DNA of 64,000 nt, from NCBI RefSeq assembly GCF_006539945.1, contig NZ_BJNZ01000024.1, positions 1-64,000 on the forward strand. Reading direction: 5' to 3'. Both the position numbers and the translations under genes were made by a program. This DNA comes from Cellulosimicrobium cellulans. Its GTDB lineage: Bacteria; Actinomycetota; Actinomycetes; Actinomycetales; Cellulomonadaceae. Positions 1-8,403 of the stretch are shown in pieces; position 1 is the stretch's first letter; every line of letters begins with the position of its first letter. The notes beneath the pieces were generated by a model that ran no database searches, was not told the origin of the DNA, and saw only the letters and a list, made by a program, of their open reading frames with translations.

Positions 1-168
1 AAAGGGCGTCAGAGCGGCGCTCCGAGAACCCACGGCCGAAGGACCAGGGTGACGGCGCCGCAGCCCCGAGCACCGAGGCCACCCCCGCCGCGGACCCGAC
101 CACACGAGCCTGAGACACGACCACGGGTCGACCTCGGCCGACCGGGTTCTCTCTCCGTGGGTTGCGGG

Positions 169-1455
169 TCAGGCGGACTTCTCCCGCGGGGTACGGCTGC
201 GCGCCGTGGACGTGCGCGGCACGATCGTGGGGTTCACGTTGTCCAGCACGACCTCACGCGTGATCACCACACGCTCCACGTCATCACGCGAAGGAACGTC
301 GAACATCACCTGCTGCAACACCTCCTCCATGATCGCGCGCAACCCCCGCGCCCCCGTCCCGCGCAACAACGCCTGCTCCGCGACCGCCTCCACCGCACCC
401 TCGGTGAACTCCAGCTCCACCCCGTCGATCGCGAACATCCGCTGATACTGCTTCACCAACGCATTCCTGGGCTGCGTCAAGATCCGCACCAACGCCTCAG
501 AGTCCAACGCCGACACCGACGCGATCACCGGCAACCGACCGATGAACTCCGGGATCAACCCGAACCGGTGCAGATCCTCCGGACGCACCTGCGCGAACAG
601 ATCCTCCCCCGCACCCGTCTCGATCGGCGCACCAAAACCCACACCCCGCTTGCGCGCCCGCGCCGCCACGATGTCGTCCAACCCCGCAAAAGCCCCCGCC
701 ACGATGAACAACACGTTCGACGTGTCCACCTGGATGAACTCCTGATGCGGATGCTTACGACCACCCTGCGGCGGCACCGACGCGCTCGTGCCCTCGATGA
801 TCTTCAACAACGCCTGCTGCACACCCTCACCCGACACATCACGCGTGATCGACGGGTTCTCCGCCTTACGAGCCACCTTGTCGATCTCGTCGATATAGAT
901 GATGCCCGTCTCCGCCTTCTTCACATCGAAGTCCGCCGCCTGCACCAGCTTCAACAGAATGTTCTCCACGTCCTCACCGACATACCCCGCCTCGGTGAGC
1001 GCCGTCGCGTCCGCGATCGCGAACGGCACGTTCAACATCCGCGCCAACGTCTGCGCCAGATACGTCTTGCCCGTCCCCGTCGGACCGATCAGCAAGATGT
1101 TCGACTTCGCCAGCTCCACGTAGTCCGGGTCGTCGGGGCTCGACGGCTTGGACTGCTCGCCCGCCTGGACGCGCTTGTAGTGGTTGTAGACGGCGACGGC
1201 CAGGGCCCGCTTCGCGGCGTCCTGGCCGATGACGTACTGCTCGAGGAACTCGAAGATCTCCTTGGGCTTGGGCAGCTCCGTGAGACCGAGCTCCGTCGCC
1301 TCGGCGAGCTCCTCCTCGATGATCTCGTTGCACAGGTCGATGCACTCGTCGCAGATGTACACCCCGGGGCCCGCGATGAGCTTCTTGACCTGCTTCTGCG
1401 ACTTGCCACAGAACGAGCACTTCAGCAGGTCGGCGCCGTCTGAGATACGAGCCAC
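169..1455 (-). CDS. clpX: ATP-dependent Clp protease ATP-binding subunit ClpX
   Basis: ClpX is the hexameric AAA+ unfoldase that recognises tagged substrates and feeds them to ClpP in the cytoplasm. The 428-residue product has the N-terminal C4 zinc-binding domain (Cys13, Cys16, Cys35, Cys38), Walker A GPTGTGKT and Walker [10 protein letters not shown], and family-typical length. I start it at the GTG at 1455, because the family N-terminus ([19 protein letters not shown]) begins there and AAGGAGA lies about 8 nt upstream; a longer frame to 1551 gives a non-conserved extension. It lies downstream of clpP1-clpP2 in the same direction but behind a strong hairpin and its own promoter. Codon use changes inside the gene: the first ~110 codons look like the neighbours, while the rest uses many TTG, GGT, CGT, GAT, CAT and TAT codons. 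The 168 nt between its stop and the window edge hold nothing I recognise. Confidence 0.97.
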   Translation of the reverse strand: MARISDGADLLKCSFCGKSQKQVKKLIAGPGVYICDECIDLCNEIIEEELAEATELGLTELPKPKEIFEFLEQYVIGQDAAKRALAVAVYNHYKRVQAGEQSKPSSPDDPDYVELAKSNILLIGPTGTGKTYLAQTLARMLNVPFAIADATALTEAGYVGEDVENILLKLVQAADFDVKKAETGIIYIDEIDKVARKAENPSITRDVSGEGVQQALLKIIEGTSASVPPQGGRKHPHQEFIQVDTSNVLFIVAGAFAGLDDIVAARARKRGVGFGAPIETGAGEDLFAQVRPEDLHRFGLIPEFIGRLPVIASVSALDSEALVRILTQPRNALVKQYQRMFAIDGVELEFTEGAVEAVAEQALLRGTGARGLRAIMEEVLQQVMFDVPSRDDVERVVITREVVLDNVNPTIVPRTSTARSRTPREKSA

Positions 1456-1544
1456 TACGCGTCTCCTTGTCCCGGTGCCGAGGCCTCCTGCCGTCGGGTT
1501 CGACGGCGCGGGGCCCGGGCACGGCCGAGCGAGTCCTGCTCCCC

Positions 1545-1573
1545 ATTCCACACCACGGGGCCCCCGTTGTCAG
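1545..1573 (-). promoter_or_regulatory. Putative clpX promoter
   Basis: On the minus strand a CTGACA -35 element (1568-1573) and a TGGAAT -10 element (1545-1550) are separated by 17 nt. The predicted start lies about 80 nt before the clpX GTG. This fits separate transcription of clpX from clpP1P2, since a strong hairpin lies just upstream. Inferred from sequence only. Confidence 0.45.
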
Positions 1574-1602
1574 GTGGGCTCCCCGTACGGGGCGCAACGT
1601 GT

Positions 1603-1637
1603 CGCGCCGTCGTCCCCCGGCGGGGGACGACGGCGCG
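1603..1637 (-). terminator. Hairpin terminator after clpP2
   Basis: A perfect 16-bp stem (1603-1618 with 1622-1637) closes a 3-nt loop. It sits 31 nt downstream of the clpP2 stop and before the clpX promoter, so it should end the clpP1-clpP2 transcript. There is no clear U-tract, as is usual in high-GC actinobacteria. Confidence 0.7.
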
Positions 1638-1667
1638 GCGTGAGGTCATGCTGGACGGGCGGTCACG

Positions 1668-2384
1668 TCAGGGCTTGTTGACCGCGACGGCCTTGCGGCT
1701 CTCGAGGACCTGGTCGACGAGGCCGTACTCCTTCGCCTGCTCGGCGGTGAGGATCTTGTCGCGCTCGATGTCCTGGCGGACCTGCTCGACCGACTTGCCC
1801 GAGTGCAGCGCGAGCGTGTCCTCGAGCCACTCCCGCATGCGGATGAGCTCGTTCGCGTGGATCTCGATGTCGGACGCCTGCGCGTAGCCGCCACCCTCCA
1901 TCGCGGGCTGGTGGATGAGCACGCGTGCGTTCGGGAGCGCGAGGCGCTTGCCCGGCTGGCCTGCGGCGAGCAGGACCGCGGCCGCCGACGCCGCCTGGCC
2001 CAGGCAGACCGTCTGGATCTGCGGCTTGATGTACTGCATCGTGTCGTAGAGCGCGGTCATCGCGGTGAACGACCCGCCCGGCGAGTTGATGTAGAGGATG
2101 ACGTCGCGGTCCGGGTCCTGGCTCTCGAGCACGAGGAGCTGGGCCATGACGTCGTCGGCGGACGCGTCGTCGACCTGGACGCCCAGGAAGATGATGCGGT
2201 CTTCGAACAGCTTGGTGTAGGGGTCCTGCCGCTTGAAGCCGTACGCGGTGCGCTCCTCGAACTGCGGGAGCACGTAGCGGGCCGACGGCGCGCCGCCCGG
2301 CAGCGCGATGCCGCCGGGACGCGCGCCCGCGCCGGCGAGGCGCTGCGCGGTGGACAGGTACTGGGACTCGGCGCTGAAGCTCAC
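1668..2384 (-). CDS. clpP2: ATP-dependent Clp protease proteolytic subunit ClpP2
   Basis: This is a serine-protease ring subunit; in actinobacteria the active protease is a mixed ClpP1P2 tetradecamer docked to ClpX or ClpC. The 238-residue product carries the nucleophile Ser133 in GQAASAAAV, His158 in LIHQP, and the INSPGG oxyanion segment. The GQAASAAA version of the motif and the longer N-terminal region fit the ClpP2-type paralogue. The start is GTG at 2384 with GAGGAG 6 nt upstream. It lies 37 nt downstream of clpP1 in the same direction, so the two are probably co-transcribed from the clpP1 promoter. Naming which subunit is 1 or 2 follows gene order in other actinobacteria. Confidence 0.95.
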   Translation of the reverse strand: MSFSAESQYLSTAQRLAGAGARPGGIALPGGAPSARYVLPQFEERTAYGFKRQDPYTKLFEDRIIFLGVQVDDASADDVMAQLLVLESQDPDRDVILYINSPGGSFTAMTALYDTMQYIKPQIQTVCLGQAASAAAVLLAAGQPGKRLALPNARVLIHQPAMEGGGYAQASDIEIHANELIRMREWLEDTLALHSGKSVEQVRQDIERDKILTAEQAKEYGLVDQVLESRKAVAVNKP

Positions 2385-2421
2385 GGGTTCTCCTCGGTGA
2401 AGTCTGGTGTCCGGTGCGGGG

Positions 2422-3069
2422 TCAGGAACCCGTGGTGCCGCCGCCGCCGGTCACGGACGACGCGTTGGTGACGACGTGGTCGATGAAGCCGTACTCCAGC
2501 GCCTCCTCGGCCGTGAACCAGCTGTCGCGGTCGTTGTCCTTGAGGATCTGCTCGAGCGGCTTGCCGGTCTGCTCGGCCGTGAGCTCGGAGAGCACCTGCT
2601 TCATGTGCATGATGAGCTGCGCGTTGATGCGCACGTCGGTCGCGGTCCCACCGATGCCGCCCGAGGGCTGGTGCATCATGACGCGCGCGTGCGGCGTCGC
2701 GTACCGCTTGCCCTTGGTGCCGGACGAGAGCAGGAACTGCCCCATCGACGCCGCCATTCCCATGGCGATCGTCGCGACGTCCGGCTGGATGTACTGCATG
2801 GTGTCGTAGATCGCCATCCCGGCCGTGATCGACCCGCCGGGCGAGTTGATGTAGAGCCAGATGTCCTTCTCCGGGTCCTCTGCGGCGAGCAGCATCATCT
2901 GGGCGCAGATGGCGTTCGCGTTCTCGTCGCGCACCTCCGAGCCGAGCCAGATGATGCGCTCCTTGAGGAGCCGGTTGTAGATGGAGTCGTTGAGTCCGAA
3001 GCCCGGACCCTCGGCGCGGTTGACCGGGGCCGTCGCGTCGGACGGCAGGTACAGCTCGTTCACATCCAT
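2422..3069 (-). CDS. clpP1: ATP-dependent Clp protease proteolytic subunit ClpP1
   Basis: First gene of the clpP1P2 operon, encoding the partner serine-protease ring subunit. The 215-residue product has the classical nucleophile motif [11 protein letters not shown], the active-site His in [14 protein letters not shown], and a flexible Gly-rich tail (TGGGGTTGS). The frame is open to 3153, but the family N-terminus begins near MDVNELYLP, so I take ATG at 3069. The purine-rich GAAGGAG abuts this ATG directly, which is poor spacing. The GTG two codons later (3063) would have ideal spacing from the same element, so the true start could be 3063. A candidate ClgR operator and a TAGGGT -10 element lie upstream. 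Confidence 0.95.
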   Translation of the reverse strand: MDVNELYLPSDATAPVNRAEGPGFGLNDSIYNRLLKERIIWLGSEVRDENANAICAQMMLLAAEDPEKDIWLYINSPGGSITAGMAIYDTMQYIQPDVATIAMGMAASMGQFLLSSGTKGKRYATPHARVMMHQPSGGIGGTATDVRINAQLIMHMKQVLSELTAEQTGKPLEQILKDNDRDSWFTAEEALEYGFIDHVVTNASSVTGGGGTTGS

Positions 3070-3156
3070 CTCCTTCGTCGCTCCCGCGGGTCGCCCCCGC
3101 CTGCGCTGCCCTGGCCGGTCCCGGGAGGATGCCCCGGTCCAGCCGTGCTGCAAGTG

Positions 3157-3162
3157 ACCCTA
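3157..3162 (-). promoter_or_regulatory. -10 element of the clpP1P2 promoter
   Basis: TAGGGT on the minus strand, about 90 nt before the clpP1 start. The -35 region 17 nt upstream is poor, as expected for a promoter that needs an activator. Confidence 0.35.
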
Positions 3163-3200
3163 ACGCGGTCCGTGCCCGGCGTTCGTCCCGACAGCGCGCG

Positions 3201-3218
3201 TTTTCGCTGACGGCGCAC
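3201..3218. promoter_or_regulatory. Candidate ClgR activator site upstream of clpP1
   Basis: TTTTCGCTGACGGCGCAC fits the published actinobacterial ClgR consensus as I recall it (WNNWCGCYNANRGCGWWS) with one mismatch. It centres about 60 bp upstream of the start predicted from the TAGGGT element, a normal activator position. ClgR activates clp genes in Corynebacterium, Streptomyces and Mycobacterium; its use here is inferred. Confidence 0.45.
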
Positions 3219-3254
3219 CAGGCGGCCGGTGCACGCCGTCACGGCACGGGCACG

Positions 3255-3295
3255 ACGACGGCCCGCCCCCTCGCGCGGAGGGTGCGGGCCGTCGT
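3255..3295 (-). terminator. Hairpin terminator after tig
   Basis: A 12-bp outer stem (3255-3266 with 3284-3295) continues into an inner CCCTC/GAGGG stem with a GCGC-type loop. It starts 33 nt after the tig stop on the minus strand and separates tig from the clpP1P2 promoter. Confidence 0.65.
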
Positions 3296-3328
3296 GGGAC
3301 CTGCTCCGGCCGACCGGCCGGTGCCGTG

Positions 3329-4738
3329 TCAGGCCTTCGTCGAGTCCTTCTCGTCGTCCTCGACCGGCGCCGCGGCGGCGGCCTCGGTGGAGTCGTCGAC
3401 GAGCGCCTCCTCGACGGGCTCGGCCGCGACGTCCTCGACCGACTCGTCCGCGGCGGCGTCCTCGTCGTCCGAGCCGATGAACTCGGTCAGGTCGACGACG
3501 TTGCCGGCGGAGTCCTTGACCTCGATCTGGCGCAGCGCGACGGCGAGCGACTTGGAGCGCGCGACCTCGCCGACCATCGCGGGGATCTGCCCGCCCTGGT
3601 CGAGCGACTGGATGAACTGGTTCGGGTCCATCCCGTACTGGCGCGAGGCGCTCACGAGGTACTCGAGGAGCTCGTTCTGCGCGACCTTGATCTCGAGCTG
3701 CTCGGCGAGGGTGTCGAGCAGGATCTGGTTGCGGATGGCGTCGGTCGCCTCGACGGTGACCTCGGCGCGGTGCGTCTCGTCCTCCAGGCGGCCCTCGGAC
3801 TCGAGGTGGCGGTGCACCTCGGCCTCGACGACGCCCGCCGGCACGGGGATCTCGACCGCGTCGTTGAGCGCCTTGAGGAGCTCGTCGCGCGCGGCGACGG
3901 CCTGGTTCGAGGTCTTGATGCTCGCGACCTGCTCGCGCAGGTCGGCGTTGAGCTCCTCGAGAGTGTCGAACTCGGACGCGAGCTGGGCGAAGTCGTCGTC
4001 CGCCTCGGGCAGGTCGCGCTGCTTGACGGAGGTCGCCGTGACGGTGACGGACGCCTCCTTGCCCTCGTGCTCGCCGCCGGCCAGCGGGGCGTTGAACGTG
4101 GTCGTCTCGTCGGCCGAGAGGCCGGTCAGCGCCTCGTCCAGGCCCTCGAGCATGTTGCCCGAGCCGATCTGGTAGCTGACGCCGGAGACGGAGTCGACCT
4201 CCTCGCCGTCGATCTCGGCCGTGAGGTCGAGCACGACGAAATCGCCCTCGGCCGCGGGACGGTCGACGCCGACGAGCGTGCCGAAGCGCTCGCGCAGCGC
4301 GTCGAGGCGCTCGGTGACGTCCTCGTCGGTGACCTCGGCGGGCTCGACCGTGATGGCGAGCGAGTCGAGGGCGGGCAGCGTGATCTCGGGGCGGACCTCG
4401 ACCTCGGCGGTGAAGACCAGCTGGCCCTCGCCGGCCTTGGCCGGGATCTCGGTGACCTCGACCTCGGGCTGGCCGAGCGGGCGCAGGCTCTCCTCGCTCG
4501 CGGCCTGGCGGTAGAAGCCGGACAGGCCGTCGTTGACGGCGTGCTCGATGACGGCGCCCCAGCCGACGCGCTGGTCGATCACGCGCGGCGGGACCTTGCC
4601 CTTGCGGAAGCCGGGGATGTTCACCTGCTCCGCGATGTGCTGGTAGGCGTGCTCGATGCTCGGCTTGAGCTCGTCGTACTCCACCTCGACGGTCAGCTTG
4701 ACCTTGGTGGGGTCCAGGGTCTCGACGGCGCTCTTCAC
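3329..4738 (-). CDS. tig: Trigger factor (ribosome-associated chaperone and peptidyl-prolyl isomerase)
   Basis: Trigger factor binds the ribosomal exit tunnel and shelters nascent chains; it precedes clpP genes in many bacteria, as here. The 469-residue product contains the ribosome-docking signature GFRKGKVP near residue 43, the central PPIase domain (about 150-245), the helical C-terminal chaperone body, and a long acidic Ala/Glu/Asp tail. I choose GTG at 4738, which gives the conserved VKSAVETLxPTKVKLTVEV N-terminus and has GGAG 8 nt upstream; a TTG at 4753 would overlap that ribosome site. Minus-strand TACGAT (4820-4825) may be the -10 element. It has its own terminator, so co-transcription with clpP1P2 is not required. 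Confidence 0.96.
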   Translation of the reverse strand: MKSAVETLDPTKVKLTVEVEYDELKPSIEHAYQHIAEQVNIPGFRKGKVPPRVIDQRVGWGAVIEHAVNDGLSGFYRQAASEESLRPLGQPEVEVTEIPAKAGEGQLVFTAEVEVRPEITLPALDSLAITVEPAEVTDEDVTERLDALRERFGTLVGVDRPAAEGDFVVLDLTAEIDGEEVDSVSGVSYQIGSGNMLEGLDEALTGLSADETTTFNAPLAGGEHEGKEASVTVTATSVKQRDLPEADDDFAQLASEFDTLEELNADLREQVASIKTSNQAVAARDELLKALNDAVEIPVPAGVVEAEVHRHLESEGRLEDETHRAEVTVEATDAIRNQILLDTLAEQLEIKVAQNELLEYLVSASRQYGMDPNQFIQSLDQGGQIPAMVGEVARSKSLAVALRQIEVKDSAGNVVDLTEFIGSDDEDAAADESVEDVAAEPVEEALVDDSTEAAAAAPVEDDEKDSTKA

Positions 4739-4848
4739 TTCGATGATCTCCAACTGATCGGGGCGGGCCGGCGTGCGGCCGGGGACGGCTCCGCACGCGG
4801 GCGTACGGGCAACCGTCCCATCGTACGCGAGCGGTCAAGCGTCGCGGG

Positions 4849-5802
4849 TCAGGTCGACGTGCGCGGACCGGGGCGCTGGACCACCAGGACGACGGCGAGC
4901 CCGACGACCGCGGTCGCGACCACCGTCTGCCATCGCAGCCCGACCACACCGAGCAGGTCGAGCAGCACGGCCATGACCATCTGGCCGCCGACGACCGTCA
5001 GCGTGAGGACGAACGTGCCGAGGTGGCGCACCGCGTACGCGGCCGCCACGGTGATGAGGGTCCCCAGCGGGCCGCCCAGGTAGAGCCACCACTGCCCGGG
5101 CAGCGTGACGCCGTCGAGCCCGCCGAGGAGCGCGGCCAGCGCGCAGACGAGGGAGATGCCGAGGAGCCCGCCCGTGACGGAGGTGAGGGTCGCGACGACC
5201 GGGTCGCCCGTGAGCTGCGTGACCCGGCCGTTCCCGGCCTGCTGCCCGCACAGGACGGCGCCGCCGACGAACAGCGCGACCCCCGCGAGGACGGCGCCCC
5301 ACCCCGCGTCGGTCGTCGCGCCGCCGAGCACCGCGACGCCCAGGCCCACGAGCGCCGCGAGCCCCGCGGCCGCCCGGCGAGCGGTGAGCCGCAGCGGGGC
5401 CGGGAGCCCGACGCCGCGCGCGTCGAGCGCGAGGCCCGCGACCGTCTGGCCGGCGACCGAGCACACGGAGGCGACCGCGACGCCGACGAGCGGGACCCCG
5501 GCGGCCATGGCGACGACGATCGGGACGCTGCACAGCCCGACCGCGAACCACCACCAGGACGCGGAGGTGCGCAGGACGTGGAGGGTGGGGCGGACCCGAC
5601 GGCGGGCGACCACCACGAGCACCGTCGCGAGGAAGGTCCCGACGTAGGAGAGCCAGGCCGCGACCACGGGTCCGGTCCCGGCGGCGGCGAGGTCGCCGTT
5701 GAGGCGGCCCTGGAGCGAGAGCACGGCGCCGCTGCCCGCGGCGACGACCGCCGCGAGGGTGACGCGCGTCGCCGGTCCGGACGCGGTGGTCGACGTGGTC
5801 AC
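4849..5802 (-). CDS. DMT-family (DUF606/YdcZ-type) membrane transporter
   Basis: An integral membrane protein of 317 residues with about ten hydrophobic segments, in two repeated halves. Each half resembles the small DUF606/YdcZ unit of the drug/metabolite transporter superfamily; the first contains SLQGRLNGDLA and the second a related LTGDPVVATLTSV segment. Single DUF606 units of ~145 residues are usual, so this is the fused double-length form. The substrate cannot be read from sequence. Start GTG at 5802 follows AGAGG; a longer frame to 6060 crosses the tRNA-Pro gene and is not real. It lies between tRNA-Pro and tig, and its stop is ~25 nt from the candidate tig -10 element. Confidence 0.82.
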   Translation of the reverse strand: MTTSTTASGPATRVTLAAVVAAGSGAVLSLQGRLNGDLAAAGTGPVVAAWLSYVGTFLATVLVVVARRRVRPTLHVLRTSASWWWFAVGLCSVPIVVAMAAGVPLVGVAVASVCSVAGQTVAGLALDARGVGLPAPLRLTARRAAAGLAALVGLGVAVLGGATTDAGWGAVLAGVALFVGGAVLCGQQAGNGRVTQLTGDPVVATLTSVTGGLLGISLVCALAALLGGLDGVTLPGQWWLYLGGPLGTLITVAAAYAVRHLGTFVLTLTVVGGQMVMAVLLDLLGVVGLRWQTVVATAVVGLAVVLVVQRPGPRTST

Positions 5803-5885
5803 GGGCACCTCTCGAGGACGGGACCGACGCGACGGCCCGGACGTCGACGACGCCCCGCGACGCCCCCGGAGGGGCGCCGCGCGAA

Positions 5886-5961
<76 letters not shown>

Positions 5962-6150
5962 TCGCCCGCCGCGGCGGCGGGCCAGGGCAAGTGTACTGGC
6001 GGGTGAGGGCACCCTCGTCGGCGCGCCGGAGACCACCGGGCAGACGGCGGGCAGAGCCACCGGGGTTTGCTAAGGTTGCGGCCGCAGGTCGGCGCCGTGC
6101 TGGCCCTCGGCCCTTCGGTCGGGGGCCCGGATCCCGGTCCCACGGCCCGT

Positions 6151-6221
6151 GCGGGCGTAGCTCAATGGTAGAGCCCCAGTCTTCCAAACTGGCTACGCGG
6201 GTTCGATTCCCGTCGCCCGCT
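6151..6221 (+). tRNA. tRNA-Gly (anticodon TCC)
   Basis: Cloverleaf with acceptor GCGGGCG/CGCCCGC, anticodon arm CCAGTCTTCCAAACTGG with anticodon TCC, and TPsiC arm GGTTCGATTCC. Discriminator T at 6221; CCA is not encoded. A strong hairpin follows at 6265. Confidence 0.96.
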
Positions 6222-6264
6222 CCGACGCTCTCGGGCTCCGTCCCGACCGCGGAACCAGAACGTC

Positions 6265-6302
6265 ACGAGGGGCGCCCCGCCAGCCGGCGGGGCGCCCCTC
6301 GT
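6265..6302 (+). terminator. Terminator after tRNA-Gly
   Basis: A perfect 17-bp inverted repeat (6265-6281 with 6286-6302) with loop AGCC, 43 nt after the tRNA end. Confidence 0.75.
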
Positions 6303-6355
6303 CGTCCCGCCGGCACACCGACGCGCCCGAGCGGGCGACCGTCTCGTGGACGGCG

Positions 6356-6385
6356 TTGCAGGGTCCGGACGCGGACCGATAGCCT
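6356..6385 (+). promoter_or_regulatory. Putative promoter of the cysK-cysE leader
   Basis: TTGCAG (6356-6361) and TAGCCT (6380-6385) are spaced by 18 nt. The predicted start near 6392 gives a ~350-nt leader before cysK, long enough to hold the small cysteine-rich ORF at 6459. Confidence 0.5.
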
Positions 6386-6458
6386 CGGGGTCACACGCGC
6401 CGCCCGCAGGCCCGGACCTCCGGGCGACCGCGGCGCGACCGACCAGGAGGAGCGAGGA

Positions 6459-6542
6459 ATGACCGCGACGATCGCGCGTCCCGCACCGCTGCACCGCGCC
6501 GTGTCGCGCGTCTCCTGTTGTCGCTGTCTCGGCTGTCGCTGA
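6459..6542 (+). CDS. Cysteine-rich leader peptide upstream of cysK (putative attenuator ORF)
   Basis: A 27-residue ORF ending SCCRCLGCR-stop, with four cysteines in its last eight residues, all encoded by TGT rather than the expected TGC. It has a strong ribosome site (AGGAGG, with a second GAGGA just before the ATG), lies 74 nt after a good -10 element, and ends 202 nt before cysK, which makes cysteine. Polycysteine short ORFs upstream of sulfur-assimilation operons act as cysteine-responsive attenuators in mycobacteria. By analogy, scarce Cys-tRNA would stall ribosomes at the TGT run and let cysK-cysE be expressed. The mechanism here is inferred; the ORF, its Cys run and its position are seen directly. 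Confidence 0.75.
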   Translation: MTATIARPAPLHRAVSRVSCCRCLGCR

Positions 6543-6744
6543 CGACCCGCCGCCGACCCCGCGCGCAGCTCCGCGCCGCACCAGGCCGCCCCGTCCGCAC
6601 GAGCCCGCCCCCGCCGTCGTGCCCGCGCGCCCGCACCGTCCCCGAGAGACGCTGGGCACCGTGATCGCGGACCGCGACGGCCCTCGTCCCCTGATCGGTA
6701 CCCCCACCCCGGCTCACCCCGAGCCGTCGACAGAAGAGGAAGAC
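6543..6744 (+). promoter_or_regulatory. C-rich leader between the Cys peptide and cysK (possible Rho-type attenuation region)
   Basis: From the leader stop to about 6655 the transcript is clearly richer in C than G and has few obvious stems, which is the character of a Rho-loading (rut) region. No intrinsic hairpin with a U-tract is visible. If ribosomes finish the leader peptide, this RNA would be exposed to Rho; if they stall, it could be shielded or refolded. An RNA-folding effect on the cysK ribosome site (GAAGAGGAAGAC) is an alternative. Confidence 0.35.
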
Positions 6745-7680
6745 ATGGCACGCATCTACGACGACGTCACGCAGCTCGTCGGCAACACCCCCCTGGTCCG
6801 TCTCAACAAGCTCACGGAGGGCCTCGGCGCCACCGTCGTGGGCAAGCTCGAGTTCTACAACCCCGCGAACTCGGTCAAGGACCGCATCGGCGTGGCGATC
6901 ATCGACGCCGCGGAGGCGTCGGGCGAGCTGAAGCCGGGCGGGACGATCGTCGAGGCCACCTCCGGCAACACCGGCATCGCGCTCGCGATGGTCGGTGCCG
7001 CGCGCGGGTACGACGTCGTCCTGACGATGCCGGAGACGATGTCGAAGGAGCGCCGTGCGCTGCTCCGCGCGTTCGGTGCCGAGCTCATCCTCACGCCGGG
7101 GTCCGAGGGGATGAAGGGCGCGGTCAACCGCGCGGACGAGATCGTCGCCGAGCGCGAGGGCGCGATCCTCGCGCGCCAGTTCGCCAACGAGGCCAACCCC
7201 GAGATCCACCGCCGCACGACGGCGGAGGAGATCTGGGCCGACACGGACGGCGCCGTCGACATCGTCGTCGCCGGGATCGGCACCGGGGGCACGATCACGG
7301 GCGTCGGCCAGGTGCTCAAGGAGCGCAAGCCCGGCGTGCAGATCGTCGCGGTCGAGCCCGAGGAGTCGGCCATCCTCAACGGCGGCCAGCCCGGCCCGCA
7401 CAAGATCCAGGGCATCGGCGCGAACTTCGTGCCCGAGATCCTCGACACCTCGGTCTACGACGAGGTCATCGACGTCAACGCCGAGACCGCGGTCGAGCTC
7501 GCGCGCCGTGCCGCGAAGGAGGAGGGGCTGCTGGTCGGCATCTCGTCCGGCGCCGCGATCGCCGCCGCGCTCCAGCTCGCCGCGCGCCCCGAGAACGCGG
7601 GCAAGCTCATCGTGACGATCATCCCCTCGTTCGGTGAGCGCTACCTGTCCTCCGTGCTCTACGCCGACCTGCTGGACTGA
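6745..7680 (+). CDS. cysK: Cysteine synthase A (O-acetylserine sulfhydrylase)
   Basis: A PLP enzyme that converts O-acetylserine and sulfide to cysteine in the cytoplasm. The 311-residue product has the PLP lysine Lys45 in [11 protein letters not shown], the substrate loop TSGNTG near residue 75, the phosphate-binding [10 protein letters not shown], and a SSGAA motif near the C-terminus. Length and motifs are those of CysK rather than cystathionine beta-synthase. The ATG at 6745 follows GAAGAGGAAGAC and gives the standard [19 protein letters not shown]-terminus. cysE follows after 1 nt, so both steps from serine to cysteine are made together and probably interact as the CysK-CysE complex. A Cys-rich leader ORF upstream suggests control by cysteine supply. 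Confidence 0.97.
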   Translation: MARIYDDVTQLVGNTPLVRLNKLTEGLGATVVGKLEFYNPANSVKDRIGVAIIDAAEASGELKPGGTIVEATSGNTGIALAMVGAARGYDVVLTMPETMSKERRALLRAFGAELILTPGSEGMKGAVNRADEIVAEREGAILARQFANEANPEIHRRTTAEEIWADTDGAVDIVVAGIGTGGTITGVGQVLKERKPGVQIVAVEPEESAILNGGQPGPHKIQGIGANFVPEILDTSVYDEVIDVNAETAVELARRAAKEEGLLVGISSGAAIAAALQLAARPENAGKLIVTIIPSFGERYLSSVLYADLLD

Positions 7681-7681
7681 C

Positions 7682-8311
7682 GTGACCGACCCGCGTCCTC
7701 ACCACCGGACGGCCGGCTACCGGCTGCGCCGGTTCGTGCGCGTGCTCGGCGAGGACCTCGAGGCGGCCCGACGGCGGGACCCCGCCGCCCGCAGCCGCCT
7801 CGAGGTCGCGCTGGCGTACCCGGGCGTGCACGCCGTGTGGGCCTACCGGCTCGCGCACCGCATGTGGCGCGAGCCCCTGCTGCGTCTTCCGGCACGCCTC
7901 GTCTCGCAGGTGGCGCGGGCGCTGACCGGTGTGGAGATCCACCCCGGCGCGCGCATCGGCCGACGCCTGTTCATCGACCACGGCATGGGGGTCGTCGTGG
8001 GCGAGACGGCGGTCGTCGGCGACGACGTCGTGCTCTTCCACACGTCCACCCTCGGCGGGCGGTCGATGAAGCGCGGCAAGCGGCACCCGACGCTCGGGGA
8101 CCGCGTGGTCGTCGGGGCGGGAGCGAAGATCCTCGGGCCGGTCTGGGTCGGCGACGACGTGCAGGTGGGGGCCAACGCCGTCGTCGTCAAGGACGTGCCC
8201 GCCGGGGCGGTCGCGGTCGGGGTCCCGGCGAAGATCCGCATGCCCGCCGCCGCGCCCGCGGCGCGGGACGCCGTCGAGGACCCGTCGCTCCTCATCGAGT
8301 ACGTCATCTGA
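7682..8311 (+). CDS. cysE: Serine O-acetyltransferase
   Basis: Makes O-acetylserine from serine and acetyl-CoA, the substrate of the adjacent cysK product. The 209-residue protein has a helical N-terminal part ([23 protein letters not shown]) followed by left-handed beta-helix hexapeptide repeats from about residue 80, including [11 protein letters not shown], the catalytic-His region [14 protein letters not shown], and HTSTLGG. The short form is the common EpsC/CysE type of actinobacteria. The GTG at 7682 starts 1 nt after the cysK stop, indicating translational coupling. The tail ends [10 protein letters not shown]; a terminal Ile is the usual CysE residue for docking into CysK. A strong hairpin ends the operon. 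Confidence 0.95.
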   Translation: MTDPRPHHRTAGYRLRRFVRVLGEDLEAARRRDPAARSRLEVALAYPGVHAVWAYRLAHRMWREPLLRLPARLVSQVARALTGVEIHPGARIGRRLFIDHGMGVVVGETAVVGDDVVLFHTSTLGGRSMKRGKRHPTLGDRVVVGAGAKILGPVWVGDDVQVGANAVVVKDVPAGAVAVGVPAKIRMPAAAPAARDAVEDPSLLIEYVI

Positions 8312-8323
8312 GCGCACGGACGC

Positions 8324-8353
8324 GGGGCCGCCGTCGGGCACGACGGCGGCCCC
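8324..8353 (+). terminator. Terminator of cysK-cysE
   Basis: A perfect 13-bp stem (8324-8336 with 8341-8353), loop GGCA, starting 13 nt after the cysE stop. Confidence 0.75.
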
Positions 8354-8367
8354 GTCGTCGAGCGCCT

Positions 8368-8397
8368 TTGTTCTAGTTTCCCTAGAACAACTAGAGT
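8368..8397 (+). promoter_or_regulatory. Promoter and GntR-type operator of the gntR-DUF1648 pair
   Basis: A perfect 9-5-9 inverted repeat, TTGTTCTAG at 8368-8376 and CTAGAACAA at 8382-8390, covers the -35 element (TTGTTC) and most of the 18-nt spacer before a TAGAGT -10 element (8392-8397). The -10 ends 6 nt before the GTG start, so the mRNA should be leaderless. Position and symmetry suggest autorepression by the GntR protein encoded next. Confidence 0.65.
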
Positions 8398-8403
8398 GGG
8401 TTC

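Noticed and set aside
49-1443. A 464-codon plus-strand frame opposite clpX
   Set aside because: Arg/His/Leu-rich mirror frame of a high-GC gene; clpX on the other strand has all motifs.
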